A DNA stretch of 64,000 nt from positions 59,806 to 123,805 of the forward strand of contig JAVBQO010000003.1 of the NCBI GenBank assembly GCA_031548885.1, read 5' to 3'. This document shows, in pieces, positions 18,069 through 27,415 of the stretch. A program made the position numbers and the translations under genes. Source of the stretch: JAVBQO01 sp031548885. GTDB lineage: Bacteria; Patescibacteriota; Saccharimonadia; Saccharimonadales; Saccharimonadaceae. The notes beneath the pieces were generated by a model that saw nothing but the letters and a program-made list of their open reading frames with translations, did not search any database and was not told where the DNA came from. Position 1 is the first letter of the stretch, and each line of letters opens with the position of its first letter.

Positions 18069-18485
18069 TTACCTGTGCGGAAAAACGTCGTCTATAATGT
18101 GCAACAACGATTGTCTTGTTTCGTCAGGCAGAGTTTGCAAAGCCTGCCGAAAGACATCAGCGGCATAGCTGAACGAGCCGATCGCTGATTCGTCGGCCAT
18201 TTTTTTTAGAACAGGGATGATGCCTTCGAGTTGACCTCTTACCTTAATTGCCTCTTGATCCTTCAGTGCTGCATCATAATCAGCAGCCAGATAATCATCT
18301 CGCAATTCAGGGTTACCATCTATCGCCGAATCTGCTACTGCGGTGTACGCATCTGCTACTACATCCCGCCCTTCATTAGCAGCATACACGGCAAGCTTAC
18401 GTAACTCGCGTAAGATGTGAGATGAATAGTCTTTTTTCTCTTTGTCTTTAAACACCTCAACTATACCACCAGTTTGCTCAACCAT
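18069..18485 (-). CDS. Hypothetical protein between parA and parB
   Basis: 138 aa starting MVEQTGGIVEVFKDKEKK after AAAGGGGTTATTC. Acidic, helical, no membrane segment: LRELRKLAVYAANEGRDVVADAYTAVA is followed by a helical C-terminal half. Not recognised. It splits the normally adjacent parA-parB pair and, unlike both, contains no GCGAAA/TTTCGC, so it may be an insertion rather than a partition component. Confidence 0.65.
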   Translation of the reverse strand: MVEQTGGIVEVFKDKEKKDYSSHILRELRKLAVYAANEGRDVVADAYTAVADSAIDGNPELRDDYLAADYDAALKDQEAIKVRGQLEGIIPVLKKMADESAIGSFSYAADVFRQALQTLPDETRQSLLHIIDDVFPHR

Positions 18486-18550
18486 GAATAACCCCTTTGT
18501 TAAACTTACAAGCCCAGTATACGCAAAAGGCAAGTGTGATAAAAGCTCAC

Positions 18551-19321
18551 CTACTTCGCCACCCGCTCAATAACCTCTTTCGCAACCGCTTTATAAGCCT
18601 TCGCGCCTTTGCTAAATCGATCGTATGCGCCAACCGGCAAACCGTGCGACGGCGCTTCGGCCAAACGGATATTGCGTGGGATTTTGGTTTCGAAAACTTT
18701 GCCTGGGAAATGCTTGGCGACTTCTTCGTACACCTGCCCGGAAAGTGTCGTACGCGAATCCATCATTGTGACCAAAACGCCCAACAATTCCAGCGTCGGA
18801 TTCATGCCCTTTCGCACCAATTGCATGGTTTCCAATAATTGCCCCAAACCTTCCAACGCGTAAAATTCGGCTTGGACAGGCAATAAAACGTAATGCGCTG
18901 CAATTAGTCCGTTCACCGTCAACAGCGACAGCGACGGCGGCGAGTCGATAATCACGAAATCGTAATCGTCCGCGACCGACGCAATTGCATTTTTCAATCG
19001 CACGAATCGGCGCTCGGCTTTCGCGAGCCCCGGCTCCGCATCGGCCAGCGACGGCGTCGACGGCGCAATCGACAAGTTTTTGAATTCGGTCGGCAGAATC
19101 ACGGTTGACAAAGCCTCTGACTCGTCGATCACATCCAGAATCGTCAATTTCAACGCAGATTTGTCAATGCCAAGTCCAGAGGTCGCGTTGCCTTGCGGAT
19201 CGAAATCAACCAACAAAACGCGCTGGCCAGATTTCGCCAAATAATACGCCAAATTCACAGCTGTCGTGGTTTTGCCCACGCCACCTTTTTGGTTCGTTAC
19301 CGCAATTGTTGTCGCACTCAC
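18551..19321 (-). CDS. parA: Chromosome partitioning ATPase ParA (Soj)
   Basis: 256-aa Walker-type ATPase that positions ParB-DNA complexes. The deviant Walker A KGGVGKTTTAVNLA is at residues 13-26, Walker B/A' VLLVDFDPQGN and FVIIDSPPSL follow. Start is GTG (GTGAGTGCGACA) with AGGGG about 12 bases upstream; a TATAAT box (19351-19356) provides the promoter. Confidence 0.95.
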   Translation of the reverse strand: MSATTIAVTNQKGGVGKTTTAVNLAYYLAKSGQRVLLVDFDPQGNATSGLGIDKSALKLTILDVIDESEALSTVILPTEFKNLSIAPSTPSLADAEPGLAKAERRFVRLKNAIASVADDYDFVIIDSPPSLSLLTVNGLIAAHYVLLPVQAEFYALEGLGQLLETMQLVRKGMNPTLELLGVLVTMMDSRTTLSGQVYEEVAKHFPGKVFETKIPRNIRLAEAPSHGLPVGAYDRFSKGAKAYKAVAKEVIERVAK

Positions 19322-19375
19322 TGTTCGTTTTTCCCCTGTTTCGCAATCAATTATAGCACGAACGTTTTGCGAAAA

Positions 19376-20800
19376 CTATTGGCGACCGGTATTTGGTACG
19401 CCAGGCGTGTCAGAATCTGGCTGTGGCGTAGGATCGACATCAGGATTTGCGGGCGGCATGAAAGCCGAAACCACGCTAGAGAACTCATCCTCCCACGCCC
19501 GCGCAGTCATGACAAACAAACGCCCGGTTCGCGGATCAACTGCCCAACCCAGCTCGCTATTGATATAGGTCTGCTCGCTACTACCGTCCAAATAACTGGG
19601 GTCCACGCCCGACAAATCCACGTCGTCGAATGTTATTTCATCCAGCAAAGAACCGTCCGCGATCGAATACACGAACACGCTCCTGATCGTTTCGTCCAGC
19701 GAAACAAACTGCGAAACAGGGATAACAATCCGACCAGCATTATCAACCGCCATGCCATAAGCGACCACCGACGAACCGAGAAAACCGCTGCTACTCATCG
19801 CGCCCTGAACTGCAAAAGCCCGCGCAAGCTGCCCCGTCGGCGAAAACACTGCGAAAACATTTTCGTACGTATCGTTCGCGAACAGCGCATAGGCATTGCC
19901 AGATTTGTCAAACGCCAACATCGTTTCATTTCTAAATGTTGCTTCTGGCGACAAATTTGTACTCAGAAAAGTTCCTACGACTGCGCCGTTATTATCGAAC
20001 CTATACAATATATACAAACCTGGACAAGAACCGATCATGTAATAATCGCCGGTCACTGGGTTTACCGACGCCGAGTTGATCACCTCTACGGCATTTGCGC
20101 CGCATTCCGCAGGCCGCGACGTATCTGCCGCCGATTCGGAATACAAGATTTCGATCGTACCGTTTTGCAAAAATTTGTAAACAACGCGCAAACCATCGAC
20201 GCGTCCGGTCACAAACGCGTTGCCTTGATTGTCAAATTGCAAATGCGAAAAGGATCCCGTGTCGATCGTCGCCGCGATTTCCGGATGTGCGCTGATGATC
20301 TGCGGCGTTCCATTCGCGCCTTTGTATGTGCCGTTTTGCGAAAAGACGAGAAATGCCGCCCCGGTTGCCTGGAACGAATCATCTCGTGCGATGACTTTTG
20401 CATAGACGTCGCCCGTCACTGGGTTGACCGCCGTAGCCTCGAGACCGACGTCGATGTATGATGTTGCGCCGAACTGGCCGAGGATAGTGGCGAGTGCAGA
20501 GCTTGACACAAATTCGTGCTCAGCGCCCGCAGCGTCAATGCGAATCAATGCGTCGCCACCCCAACATGCCAGCGCGTATAGATTGCCCTGCGCATCGACA
20601 GCGTGCGGGCCGTACGCCCTAGCGGTGTTGTTGTAACCAGTATACGCCGTACAATCTGGTTGCGCTTCATACGTTCCCGTTCCAGGAGAATTCCACTCCT
20701 GTTCATAGTAGCCCGTCGACGCGCTTACGAAAGGCAGCCCACCAACCAACAGCGCCCCGGCCGCCACGAAAAGCGTCACAGCACTAGCAATCTTTATCAT
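19376..20800 (-). CDS. Secreted repeat protein, probable beta-propeller, truncated sorting signal
   Basis: 474 aa with an N-terminal signal sequence (MIKIASAVTLFVAAGALLVGGLPFVSAS). The body has repeated blades of the type VNPVTGDVYAKV, FDNQGNAFVTGR, FDKSGNAYALF, VDNAGRIVIPV, VDPRTGRLFVM, as in NHL/SBBP beta-propellers. It ends VPNTGRQ-stop: an LPXTG-like motif with no following membrane segment, while its paralogue upstream has the full signal. The stop lies directly before the parA promoter, so the tail was probably lost. The start after GAGAAGAAA is preferred to an earlier ATG. Confidence 0.8.
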   Translation of the reverse strand: MIKIASAVTLFVAAGALLVGGLPFVSASTGYYEQEWNSPGTGTYEAQPDCTAYTGYNNTARAYGPHAVDAQGNLYALACWGGDALIRIDAAGAEHEFVSSSALATILGQFGATSYIDVGLEATAVNPVTGDVYAKVIARDDSFQATGAAFLVFSQNGTYKGANGTPQIISAHPEIAATIDTGSFSHLQFDNQGNAFVTGRVDGLRVVYKFLQNGTIEILYSESAADTSRPAECGANAVEVINSASVNPVTGDYYMIGSCPGLYILYRFDNNGAVVGTFLSTNLSPEATFRNETMLAFDKSGNAYALFANDTYENVFAVFSPTGQLARAFAVQGAMSSSGFLGSSVVAYGMAVDNAGRIVIPVSQFVSLDETIRSVFVYSIADGSLLDEITFDDVDLSGVDPSYLDGSSEQTYINSELGWAVDPRTGRLFVMTARAWEDEFSSVVSAFMPPANPDVDPTPQPDSDTPGVPNTGRQ

Positions 20801-20928
20801 TTTCTTCTCAGCAAATCCCTCTTTGTTTTGAATGTATAGTACAAATATACAACCGTTAGCGTTTTGATGCAATAATTTCGATACTTTAAGTAAGCGCCGA
20901 TTGCCACATGGTGCTTTCGTGCCAAAAC

Positions 20929-22506
20929 CTACAGATCACTAGCTTTGCGATGATGCAGACTGATCGCCGCCAGCCCAGCCGACAACAACCCAACGCCGCC
21001 AACCACCCATGGGCTTTTCAGCGCAGCACCAAAGCCAGTGTTTGGCGCACCCGGAACTTCGCCGCCATTGTCATCCGGATTTGGATTTGGTTCTGGTGGA
21101 TTGGGCATGTCGGGCGGATAATATATGAAAACGCGGCCAATCCCCGCATCATCCGCGTCGGCGCGATACCGTCCCGCGATGTACAGTCGACCATAACTAT
21201 CCGCAGCAAAGCCCACAGTTGTCGCATTGTCGTTTATCTCGCTACTGTTCGATTTGGGAACATCCGTATCGCCGCGCATATAATCAAGCAACCCGCCCCC
21301 ATTGCCATACACCAACAAATCATGCGGGCGACTATCGATAGTATCAGTCGGCACCATCACTCTGCCCTGTTTGTCCACAATCATACCGAATACCGAATCG
21401 CCAATGTGAAAGTTGGCCTCAACTGGAAAATTATCGGGTAACATCGTGAAATTTCGCAAATATTGTCCATCTAGCGAATAAACAGCCACGTACGGTTCGA
21501 GATGCGCAACGTCGGCCACACCCAGCGGCGCTTCGGCAGTCACGTACAATTTGCCGTCTTTGTCAAAAGCCGACGCATAAACCTGCAACGGTCCAGCGAA
21601 CTCCGGCACAATGAAATCTACCGTGCGAATATACGCGCCATTGCTGTCAAAAACGGCAATTTCCGTCCGATAGTCATACGCCCCAAGCGGATCAGTATAA
21701 GCCCCCGGACAAGTCAACGAAACATAAACGTTGTCATTAACAGGGTTGACCATTATCACAGAAGAATTCTTACCGATTTCAGGATTCGGGCAGCTCGTAT
21801 TTGCGGCCGGTGCCATACTGGCATCATCATACATTGACACTAGATCACCAGCCGCAGAGAATTTGAATATTCCCCATTGCCCCGAATCATTTTGCAAACG
21901 CACATAGATATTGTTGTTCGAGTCAAAAGCAAACGGATCAAACGTCGTCTCGCTCAATTGCGCAGCATATTCTGAATGCGCCGCAGCAATTTGTTCAGTT
22001 TTGACTTTTCCTATATATGTACCGTCAGGACTGAACATCAACGCGGTAGACGTTTCCACCGATGATCTAAAATAAGTCGCTCCCACAAAAACTCTGTCTG
22101 TGCGTTGATTGACCGCCACCATTCCCGTTAACGAAAGCCCCGCCAAATCCGGATTTGCCGCCGTCAATTGCTGCTCCGTGATCATAAATCGTCGATTGTG
22201 CGCGATATCGAACGACTCAAAAGCCCGCGCCGTGTTCGTATATGGATCGGCCACACAGGACGCGATCACGTAGATGTTATCGTTGCTATCAATCGGATTG
22301 ATGCTAAAACTGACGTTGCCCGCTCCATACGGTTGGCCACTGGTGCAATCGCCCGCATTGGCCGTGCCAAAATCATCCAGCTTGTCCTCCCACGTATAAT
22401 ACCCCGTCGTCGCGTTAGCCCACGGCGCAAAACCCGGCAAAATCGTACTGATGCTCAGCACCGAAATCGCCAGCGTCGCGTATAATAACTTGGTCGTTTT
22501 TTTCAT
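20929..22506 (-). CDS. Cell-surface beta-propeller-like protein with sortase-type tail
   Basis: 525 aa starting MKKTTKLLYATLAISVL after AAAGAGGTACGAG. Signal sequence ending near NATTGYY; repeated blades (INPIDSNDNIYVIA, VNQRTDRVFVGA, FDSNNNIYVRL, FDKDGKLYVTA, VDKQGRVMVPT). The C-terminus is Pro/Asn-rich, then APNTGFG, a hydrophobic segment of about 20 residues and HHRKASDL, i.e. an LPXTG-like wall-sorting signal. Paralogue of the preceding gene (SASTGYY/NATTGYY). Likely exported and sortase-anchored; ligand unknown. Confidence 0.83.
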   Translation of the reverse strand: MKKTTKLLYATLAISVLSISTILPGFAPWANATTGYYTWEDKLDDFGTANAGDCTSGQPYGAGNVSFSINPIDSNDNIYVIASCVADPYTNTARAFESFDIAHNRRFMITEQQLTAANPDLAGLSLTGMVAVNQRTDRVFVGATYFRSSVETSTALMFSPDGTYIGKVKTEQIAAAHSEYAAQLSETTFDPFAFDSNNNIYVRLQNDSGQWGIFKFSAAGDLVSMYDDASMAPAANTSCPNPEIGKNSSVIMVNPVNDNVYVSLTCPGAYTDPLGAYDYRTEIAVFDSNGAYIRTVDFIVPEFAGPLQVYASAFDKDGKLYVTAEAPLGVADVAHLEPYVAVYSLDGQYLRNFTMLPDNFPVEANFHIGDSVFGMIVDKQGRVMVPTDTIDSRPHDLLVYGNGGGLLDYMRGDTDVPKSNSSEINDNATTVGFAADSYGRLYIAGRYRADADDAGIGRVFIYYPPDMPNPPEPNPNPDDNGGEVPGAPNTGFGAALKSPWVVGGVGLLSAGLAAISLHHRKASDL

Positions 22507-22593
22507 CTCGTACCTCTTTGTTTTATTGATCAAACTCTATGCCGAAATTATATCATGATTATGGTTTTTTCCATAGCAAAGTTGCGCGAAACT

Positions 22594-22620
22594 CAAAAAC
22601 GCCCGATCATTTTCGGGCGT
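22594..22620 (-). terminator. Rho-independent terminator of rplU
   Basis: ACGCCCGA and TCGGGCGT arms with a 6-base loop, followed on the minus strand by TTTTTG. Confidence 0.88.
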
Positions 22621-22636
22621 TTCGGGTTTTCGCAAA

Positions 22637-22942
22637 CTATTTGATCGAAGTGATTTCGATTCGCGAATATTTTTGGCGATGGCCGTTGACTTTGTGAACG
22701 CGTTTTTTCGATTTGTAACGGATCACTTGGATTTTGTCGCCTTTGACTTCATCGTCGACAACTTTTGCAACAACTTGCACGGCTTTGACCGTCGGCGTGC
22801 CGACTTTCGCAACTTTGTCATCGAACGTCATCAGCGCGTCGAGCTTGAGCTCTTTCGTTCCTTCCGGGAGGAGGTCCACCAGGAGGGTCTCTTTTTCGGC
22901 AACAATGTATTGTTTGCCGCCGATTTTTACGACTGCTTTCAT
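22637..22942 (-). CDS. rplU: Large ribosomal subunit protein bL21
   Basis: 101 aa, family length. MKAVVKIGGKQYIVAEKETLLVDLLP and the C-terminal VIRYKSKKRVHKVNGHRQKYSRIEI are the L21 signature. rpmA (L27), its usual neighbour, is not adjacent; a surface-protein gene follows instead. Confidence 0.96.
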   Translation of the reverse strand: MKAVVKIGGKQYIVAEKETLLVDLLPEGTKELKLDALMTFDDKVAKVGTPTVKAVQVVAKVVDDEVKGDKIQVIRYKSKKRVHKVNGHRQKYSRIEITSIK

Positions 22943-22991
22943 GACTACTTTCTGTTAATAATTATCCGGGATAGTTTAGCAAATTTTTGCG

Positions 22992-23027
22992 AAAAAGTAA
23001 ACGCCTCGGATTTGCACCCGAGGCGTT
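22992..23027 (-). terminator. Rho-independent terminator of the DUF11 surface protein gene
   Basis: AACGCCTCGG and CCGAGGCGTT arms with an 8-base loop, then TACTTTTT on the minus strand. Confidence 0.88.
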
Positions 23028-23046
23028 TTCGCGAAATCAGTTACGT

Positions 23047-24540
23047 TCAGTGATTGTGGATGTCGCTGAAATCGTCTGGTTTGTCGCTAGATTCTGGCTT
23101 GGCGTCGTCTTTTCGCACCAATTTTTTGTCGGATTTTGTCGCCTTTTTCTTTTGATGAGTTGTCGTGTACCAGTACGCGAAGCCTGCACCAATCAGCGCC
23201 AAAGCGGCCGTAATCGCAATCGCCACGCCCGGGCCGGTTGCCGGGATTGTGCCGCTAGCGCCGGTCACGAGACAACTTTCGTCGTCAGCCGAAACGTTCG
23301 GATTGGTTGCGCACGGTCGGCAACGCGGGTCATTCGCTGGCAAGTTCGGATCGTGAGAACACGCGTCGTCACAACGGCTGTCGCCTTCTGGGATGCCCGG
23401 TTTGCACTCTTTTTGTTCTGGGCCGCAGTCGGTTTTGGGGACTTTGGCGTCGGCGTGGTCCTCTTTGCTGCCGCTGTCGGTTTTGACGATGCCATAGTTT
23501 CGCAGCGTATTGGTGCCACAAACTTCTAGTTCGCTGTTTGCGCCGACTTTTACTTTGAAGTAAACGTAGGCTTTCGCACCACCACCGTAATTACCGATAT
23601 TGATACCATTCGATTTCACAACGTCGTCACTTTCAACTTTGACACCGTCTTTGTGATCGGCATTTTTGAGCGTCGTTGATCCCGGAATGTACGAAACGTG
23701 CGCCGGCAAAGTGTCCTTTACCACGACGTTATTCAGCGTTGCTTCGCCGGTGTTGTAGAAACCAATGCTGTACTCCAATGTATCGCCCGGTTTCGCATCA
23801 GTCGAGTCCAACCATTCCGTCGTACCTTCTACGCGGACTTTTTTGTCCATGGAAAAGTTCGAGGTCTGATCCATTTGCACGCGAACGCGGTACGTTACCA
23901 AACCTGCATATTGGAAACAGCCCGGAACTTTGCCGTCCATCTGGTTGTAGCCAAGTTGAGCCCCAGCGCTAGTAACAATCGAATCCGACAACGTGAATCC
24001 TGGCGTCGGGTTCACGTTGTTGGTATATGTTGCCGAACCTTTCACGTACGAGACAGTGAAATCTTTGCTGCTTTTTAGTATGACGTCATCCCAGATTTTG
24101 CCTGGTGTTGCGTTGTCGGCTGTGATGAAGCTGTCGATTTGCGCCAATTTTGCTTTTGCGGATGGAACATTCGACATCACTCGTGTATTTTCCGCCGTCA
24201 AATTGTAGTTCGCAGCCGCGTTATTGTGTACATAAATACGAACAGTATATTCGTGACCATTTTCCACAGTGACTTCGTCGCCCCAGCCGCCAGCGGTGCC
24301 ATTCAACGACGCATCGCGAACGAGCGAGAAATTACGCTCATCGCCATAATTCGGATTGTTTGTAATTGAGTCGAAAGTGACATACGTTGCTGGTTTTTCG
24401 ATCGTAAATGTATCGCGTGACGGCCCCCACGCCGACGCGATCATCGGCACCAACGCCAGCGCAAACATCGCAAACATTGCGACCAGCCGCAGAGGCAACT
24501 TTGCGAAAAGTCGTACGGATCTATTTTGTTTTTTTGGCAT
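23047..24540 (-). CDS. DUF11-type surface protein with IPATG sorting signal
   Basis: 497 aa starting MPKKQNRSVRLFAK after GGAGAGAATCAAA. Signal sequence ending in MIASAWG. N-terminal domain (DTFTIEKPATYVTFDSITNN, GDERNF) shared with the 815-aa protein at 48.2-50.7 kb; one DUF11/isopeptide-type repeat (MDKKVRVEGTTEW...DTLPAHVSYIPGST); a Cys-rich linker with regularly spaced Cys; IPATGPG plus a hydrophobic segment, i.e. a sortase signal. A long charged tail of about 45 residues follows the membrane segment, unusual for a cleaved signal. Confidence 0.85.
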   Translation of the reverse strand: MPKKQNRSVRLFAKLPLRLVAMFAMFALALVPMIASAWGPSRDTFTIEKPATYVTFDSITNNPNYGDERNFSLVRDASLNGTAGGWGDEVTVENGHEYTVRIYVHNNAAANYNLTAENTRVMSNVPSAKAKLAQIDSFITADNATPGKIWDDVILKSSKDFTVSYVKGSATYTNNVNPTPGFTLSDSIVTSAGAQLGYNQMDGKVPGCFQYAGLVTYRVRVQMDQTSNFSMDKKVRVEGTTEWLDSTDAKPGDTLEYSIGFYNTGEATLNNVVVKDTLPAHVSYIPGSTTLKNADHKDGVKVESDDVVKSNGINIGNYGGGAKAYVYFKVKVGANSELEVCGTNTLRNYGIVKTDSGSKEDHADAKVPKTDCGPEQKECKPGIPEGDSRCDDACSHDPNLPANDPRCRPCATNPNVSADDESCLVTGASGTIPATGPGVAIAITAALALIGAGFAYWYTTTHQKKKATKSDKKLVRKDDAKPESSDKPDDFSDIHNH

Positions 24541-24572
24541 TTTGATTCTCTCCTTTTTCATTTTCGCAAGTA

Positions 24573-26951
24573 TTATCTATCGAAACCATTGTCATCGGCA
24601 TCGCCGCTTACCACGTTGCCGGTTTGTGACGATGGTGTCTCCCCGGCTGGCTCCGTCTGTTCGGCATCGCTAGTTGGCAATGTTTCATTCGGAGTTGTTT
24701 CGCGCTCGACAGCAGGCGTATCGCCCGTAGAGCCTGACGGAGTAGCAGGTTCGACAACATTTGCTGGTGTTGTATCCGACGGCTCGGTTGCGCCTTTTAG
24801 TTCTCCGGTTGGAGTTTTACCTGCGTCGTCACCCAGGCCTTTTCCATCCGCTGCCCCTTGACCTCCGTCTAGCTTCGGATCCTTTGCGGCTGGGGTTTTC
24901 GGTTCGACGGGTTTTTCGGGATCATCCGGATCTTCTGGATTGTCTGGCGTATCTGGTGTATATTCTTTTGGAATATCCGTTGGCGAACCTGGCGAATCTT
25001 GTGGCACTACATTTACCTTTGCCTCGATTGGCTTGAGATCATGTGGAATCTCGATAGTATAGCATTGGCCACCACACTCTAGACGCAGTTTCACTTCCTT
25101 GCCACTGGCAGTTTTGATGTACAAGTAGTCAAATCCATCAGCGTCAGTAATAGCGGCGTAACGCAATTCCATTTTGCCGTTGATTTCCTGCATGTTGACC
25201 GCATGACGCGTACCCGGCGCCTCGTGACGAATTTCACGCTCAAGCGCGTTCGCAAACTCATTCTGAACCGCTTCGTAAACTTTTTCGCGCAATCGCAAGT
25301 TGACATCACTGCCATCGCCTTCCAAAACATTACCTAGATCATCACGCGAAAGGCTATTCAAACCGAACTCTTTCATTGTGTTGTCGGTCAACAACGCGAG
25401 AGCAGCATCCCCTAGAACCGTCGGTTCGTGACGCAGACCGGCATCCATGTCGCTCCATGCTGCCTCTGGACTCGAACTACTAAGTGCTTCGCCAAACGAA
25501 TACATGGATTCTTTGGCTGGGTTTATGATCAAATTACCATTCGCGTCCTTGATCATATAGCCGGATTTCACATGGTCAGTGCCGAAATTCTCAACCAGAC
25601 GTTCGTGCTCGGCTTTGTTTTCGGCTATCGTCTGGCGCTGTTCTTGCTGTTGCCAACCGCTGAATATATAACCGCCTGGATTACTTTCGCTGATGCCCTG
25701 CGATGCACTTGATGAATCCCTATCTCCTGAATCAGCATTGGCAATCCCTATGCCCGCCCCTCCCAGCGCCACTGATCCTAGTAGGGCCAACGCTGTTCCC
25801 CATTTCCATTTATCTCGCCTATTTCCACCGCTCTCGCCGCCACGATTAAATACACGTCGCCAGCCGCCGCCATTTCCCCCACTCGAACCTCGCGCCTGCT
25901 CTGCGCGGCGTTTTGCTCGAAGCTGTCGCCGTGACAAGTTGTCTCCAGCAAGACCGCCGGTAGTGGCATCAAACGTATCCAGTCCACGTCCAGCCTTCCT
26001 CGCAACCCCCTGCAGTTCATCCAACTCGGCGAACGACAGCCCTGATATGTCAACTTTGTCGCCGAACGCGCCCTTCAGAATACCCATTGCCTCGTCCGTA
26101 AAGCCCACGATCGGCCGCGTGTTGTAGCTACTATCATTGGGGTCAACATCGGTAATTAGATCACCATAATTAAATGACTTCCGATCAATCGATTGCAGCG
26201 TTCTCGAAATCGCGACTTTGTCTTTGTCGCTCAGGCTCTCGAATGCGGCAAGAGCGGCTGAAGCTTTTGGATCATTTTCTTTTTGCCCCATCATTTCGAG
26301 CGCCGATTCTTGCGAAAGGCCTTGTTTGCCTATCGCCGCAAAGGCAGCTTCGGCCGACATTTTGCCGCTTCCGACCGCGTCAACGATTTCGGTTAGTTTT
26401 CGTTTCGCCTCTATTTCACTATCCTTGATCAGCTTGTTGCCCTCGGTGTCTTTGGAAAAGTGCACATCCGGATCCTGACGACGCATTTCGGCACGAGTCA
26501 ACGGCGACGCAGACGGTTGCGCTGCTGCGCCACGATTAGCCACCTCGAGCGCTCGTTCAGCGGCACCGGCTGCGATTGTGTCAGCAAATTGCTCCTCAGC
26601 ATACTTCGAGTACACTTCGTCTTTTGAAACCAAACGACCCGTATTCGGATCGCGATACATCGCACGACCACGACTGTCGGTCTGCCCTGTCATCAGTCCT
26701 TCCAATCTAGCGACCCTGTCTGAAACGCGATGCAATTCCGCTTTCGCACTTTCTAACTCTTCGACCAAGGCCCGTGTAGCGGTCTCAACAGTATCAGCTT
26801 TTTTCTCTGCCGCCAGCTCACGCAGTGCCTTTGCTTCGTGATCGACGTCACCAAATTGCGCTTCGGCTGCGTTCCAGTCAAAGCCCGCCAAATCCTTGCT
26901 AACCTCAGCCTGCGTAGGTGTAGAAGTAGGATGTAATTTTGTCTCTGCCAT
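24573..26951 (-). CDS. Large single-pass membrane protein with Pro-rich extracellular tail
   Basis: 792 aa, not recognised. No N-terminal signal: the first ~380 residues are acidic with coiled-coil character (VEELESAKAELHRVSDRVARLEG) and a basic Gly/Arg stretch just before the only membrane segment (about 383-405, KWGTALALLGSVALGGAGIGIANA), so the N-terminus is cytoplasmic. Outside follow a helical domain, a compact domain with two Cys (LRLECGGQCYTIEI) and a long Pro/Asp/Thr tail (PDNPEDPDDPEKPVEP). It precedes the DUF11 gene by 32 bases on the same strand and is probably co-transcribed, pointing to an envelope role. Confidence 0.8.
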   Translation of the reverse strand: MAETKLHPTSTPTQAEVSKDLAGFDWNAAEAQFGDVDHEAKALRELAAEKKADTVETATRALVEELESAKAELHRVSDRVARLEGLMTGQTDSRGRAMYRDPNTGRLVSKDEVYSKYAEEQFADTIAAGAAERALEVANRGAAAQPSASPLTRAEMRRQDPDVHFSKDTEGNKLIKDSEIEAKRKLTEIVDAVGSGKMSAEAAFAAIGKQGLSQESALEMMGQKENDPKASAALAAFESLSDKDKVAISRTLQSIDRKSFNYGDLITDVDPNDSSYNTRPIVGFTDEAMGILKGAFGDKVDISGLSFAELDELQGVARKAGRGLDTFDATTGGLAGDNLSRRQLRAKRRAEQARGSSGGNGGGWRRVFNRGGESGGNRRDKWKWGTALALLGSVALGGAGIGIANADSGDRDSSSASQGISESNPGGYIFSGWQQQEQRQTIAENKAEHERLVENFGTDHVKSGYMIKDANGNLIINPAKESMYSFGEALSSSSPEAAWSDMDAGLRHEPTVLGDAALALLTDNTMKEFGLNSLSRDDLGNVLEGDGSDVNLRLREKVYEAVQNEFANALEREIRHEAPGTRHAVNMQEINGKMELRYAAITDADGFDYLYIKTASGKEVKLRLECGGQCYTIEIPHDLKPIEAKVNVVPQDSPGSPTDIPKEYTPDTPDNPEDPDDPEKPVEPKTPAAKDPKLDGGQGAADGKGLGDDAGKTPTGELKGATEPSDTTPANVVEPATPSGSTGDTPAVERETTPNETLPTSDAEQTEPAGETPSSQTGNVVSGDADDNGFDR

Positions 26952-26991
26952 ATCTTTCCCTGTTTTTTTATTTTTATTTTGCCTTGACTAT

Positions 26992-27021
26992 AATCTACCA
27001 CAAGCGTTTTCGCACTGTCAA
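26992..27021 (-). promoter_or_regulatory. Promoter of the 792-aa protein gene
   Basis: TTGACA and TAGATT on the minus strand separated by 18 bases, followed by a leader with an AGGGAAAG ribosome-binding site before the ATG at 26951. Confidence 0.55.
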
Positions 27022-27031
27022 CAATTTCGCG

Positions 27032-27415
27032 CTATTTCGGTTCCCGCGCGTGAATTTCCGCGTGATCCAATCCGTAATAATGCGCCATTTCGTGCCACAA
27101 CGTGTATTTGATTTGTTCGTAAAAACTAGCTCTATCGTGCGAAACCTGCGCGATCGGGATTTTGAACAAAGTAATTTTGTCCGGCAGCACCAAATTATAT
27201 CCCGCGCCGCGCTCGGTCAGCGGAATCCCTTCGTACAGGCCCAGCAACAATTGATCGCCGCGCAATTTCAATTTTCGCGCCTGCTCGGCCGTCGGCTCAT
27301 CATCGTACGTGATCGCCACGTTTTGCAAACCGCGAATTCGATTTTGCGGAAGTTCGTCCATCGCGCGACTTATTAAATCGTCAAATTCGTCATCAGTCGG
27401 CAATTGCGAAATCAT
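27032..27415 (-). CDS. Zincin-like metallopeptidase family protein
   Basis: 127 aa of the short metallopeptidase family often annotated as possible Zn-metallopeptidase (Zincin_1). The motif HEMAHYYGLDH near the C-terminus gives HExxHxxGxxH zinc ligands. Substrate unknown. The ATG overlaps the TGA of galU by four bases (ATGA), indicating coupled translation. Confidence 0.85.
   Translation of the reverse strand: MISQLPTDDEFDDLISRAMDELPQNRIRGLQNVAITYDDEPTAEQARKLKLRGDQLLLGLYEGIPLTERGAGYNLVLPDKITLFKIPIAQVSHDRASFYEQIKYTLWHEMAHYYGLDHAEIHAREPK

Noticed and set aside
17000..19400. parS sites near parAB
   Set aside because: No sequence close to TGTTTCACGTGAAACA was found; GCGAAA palindromes such as TTTCGCGAAA do not match it.
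19193..20461. Long plus-strand ORF of 422 codons
   Set aside because: Antisense to a clear secreted protein gene; composition is Arg/Cys/His-rich and unlike a protein. It is a shadow.
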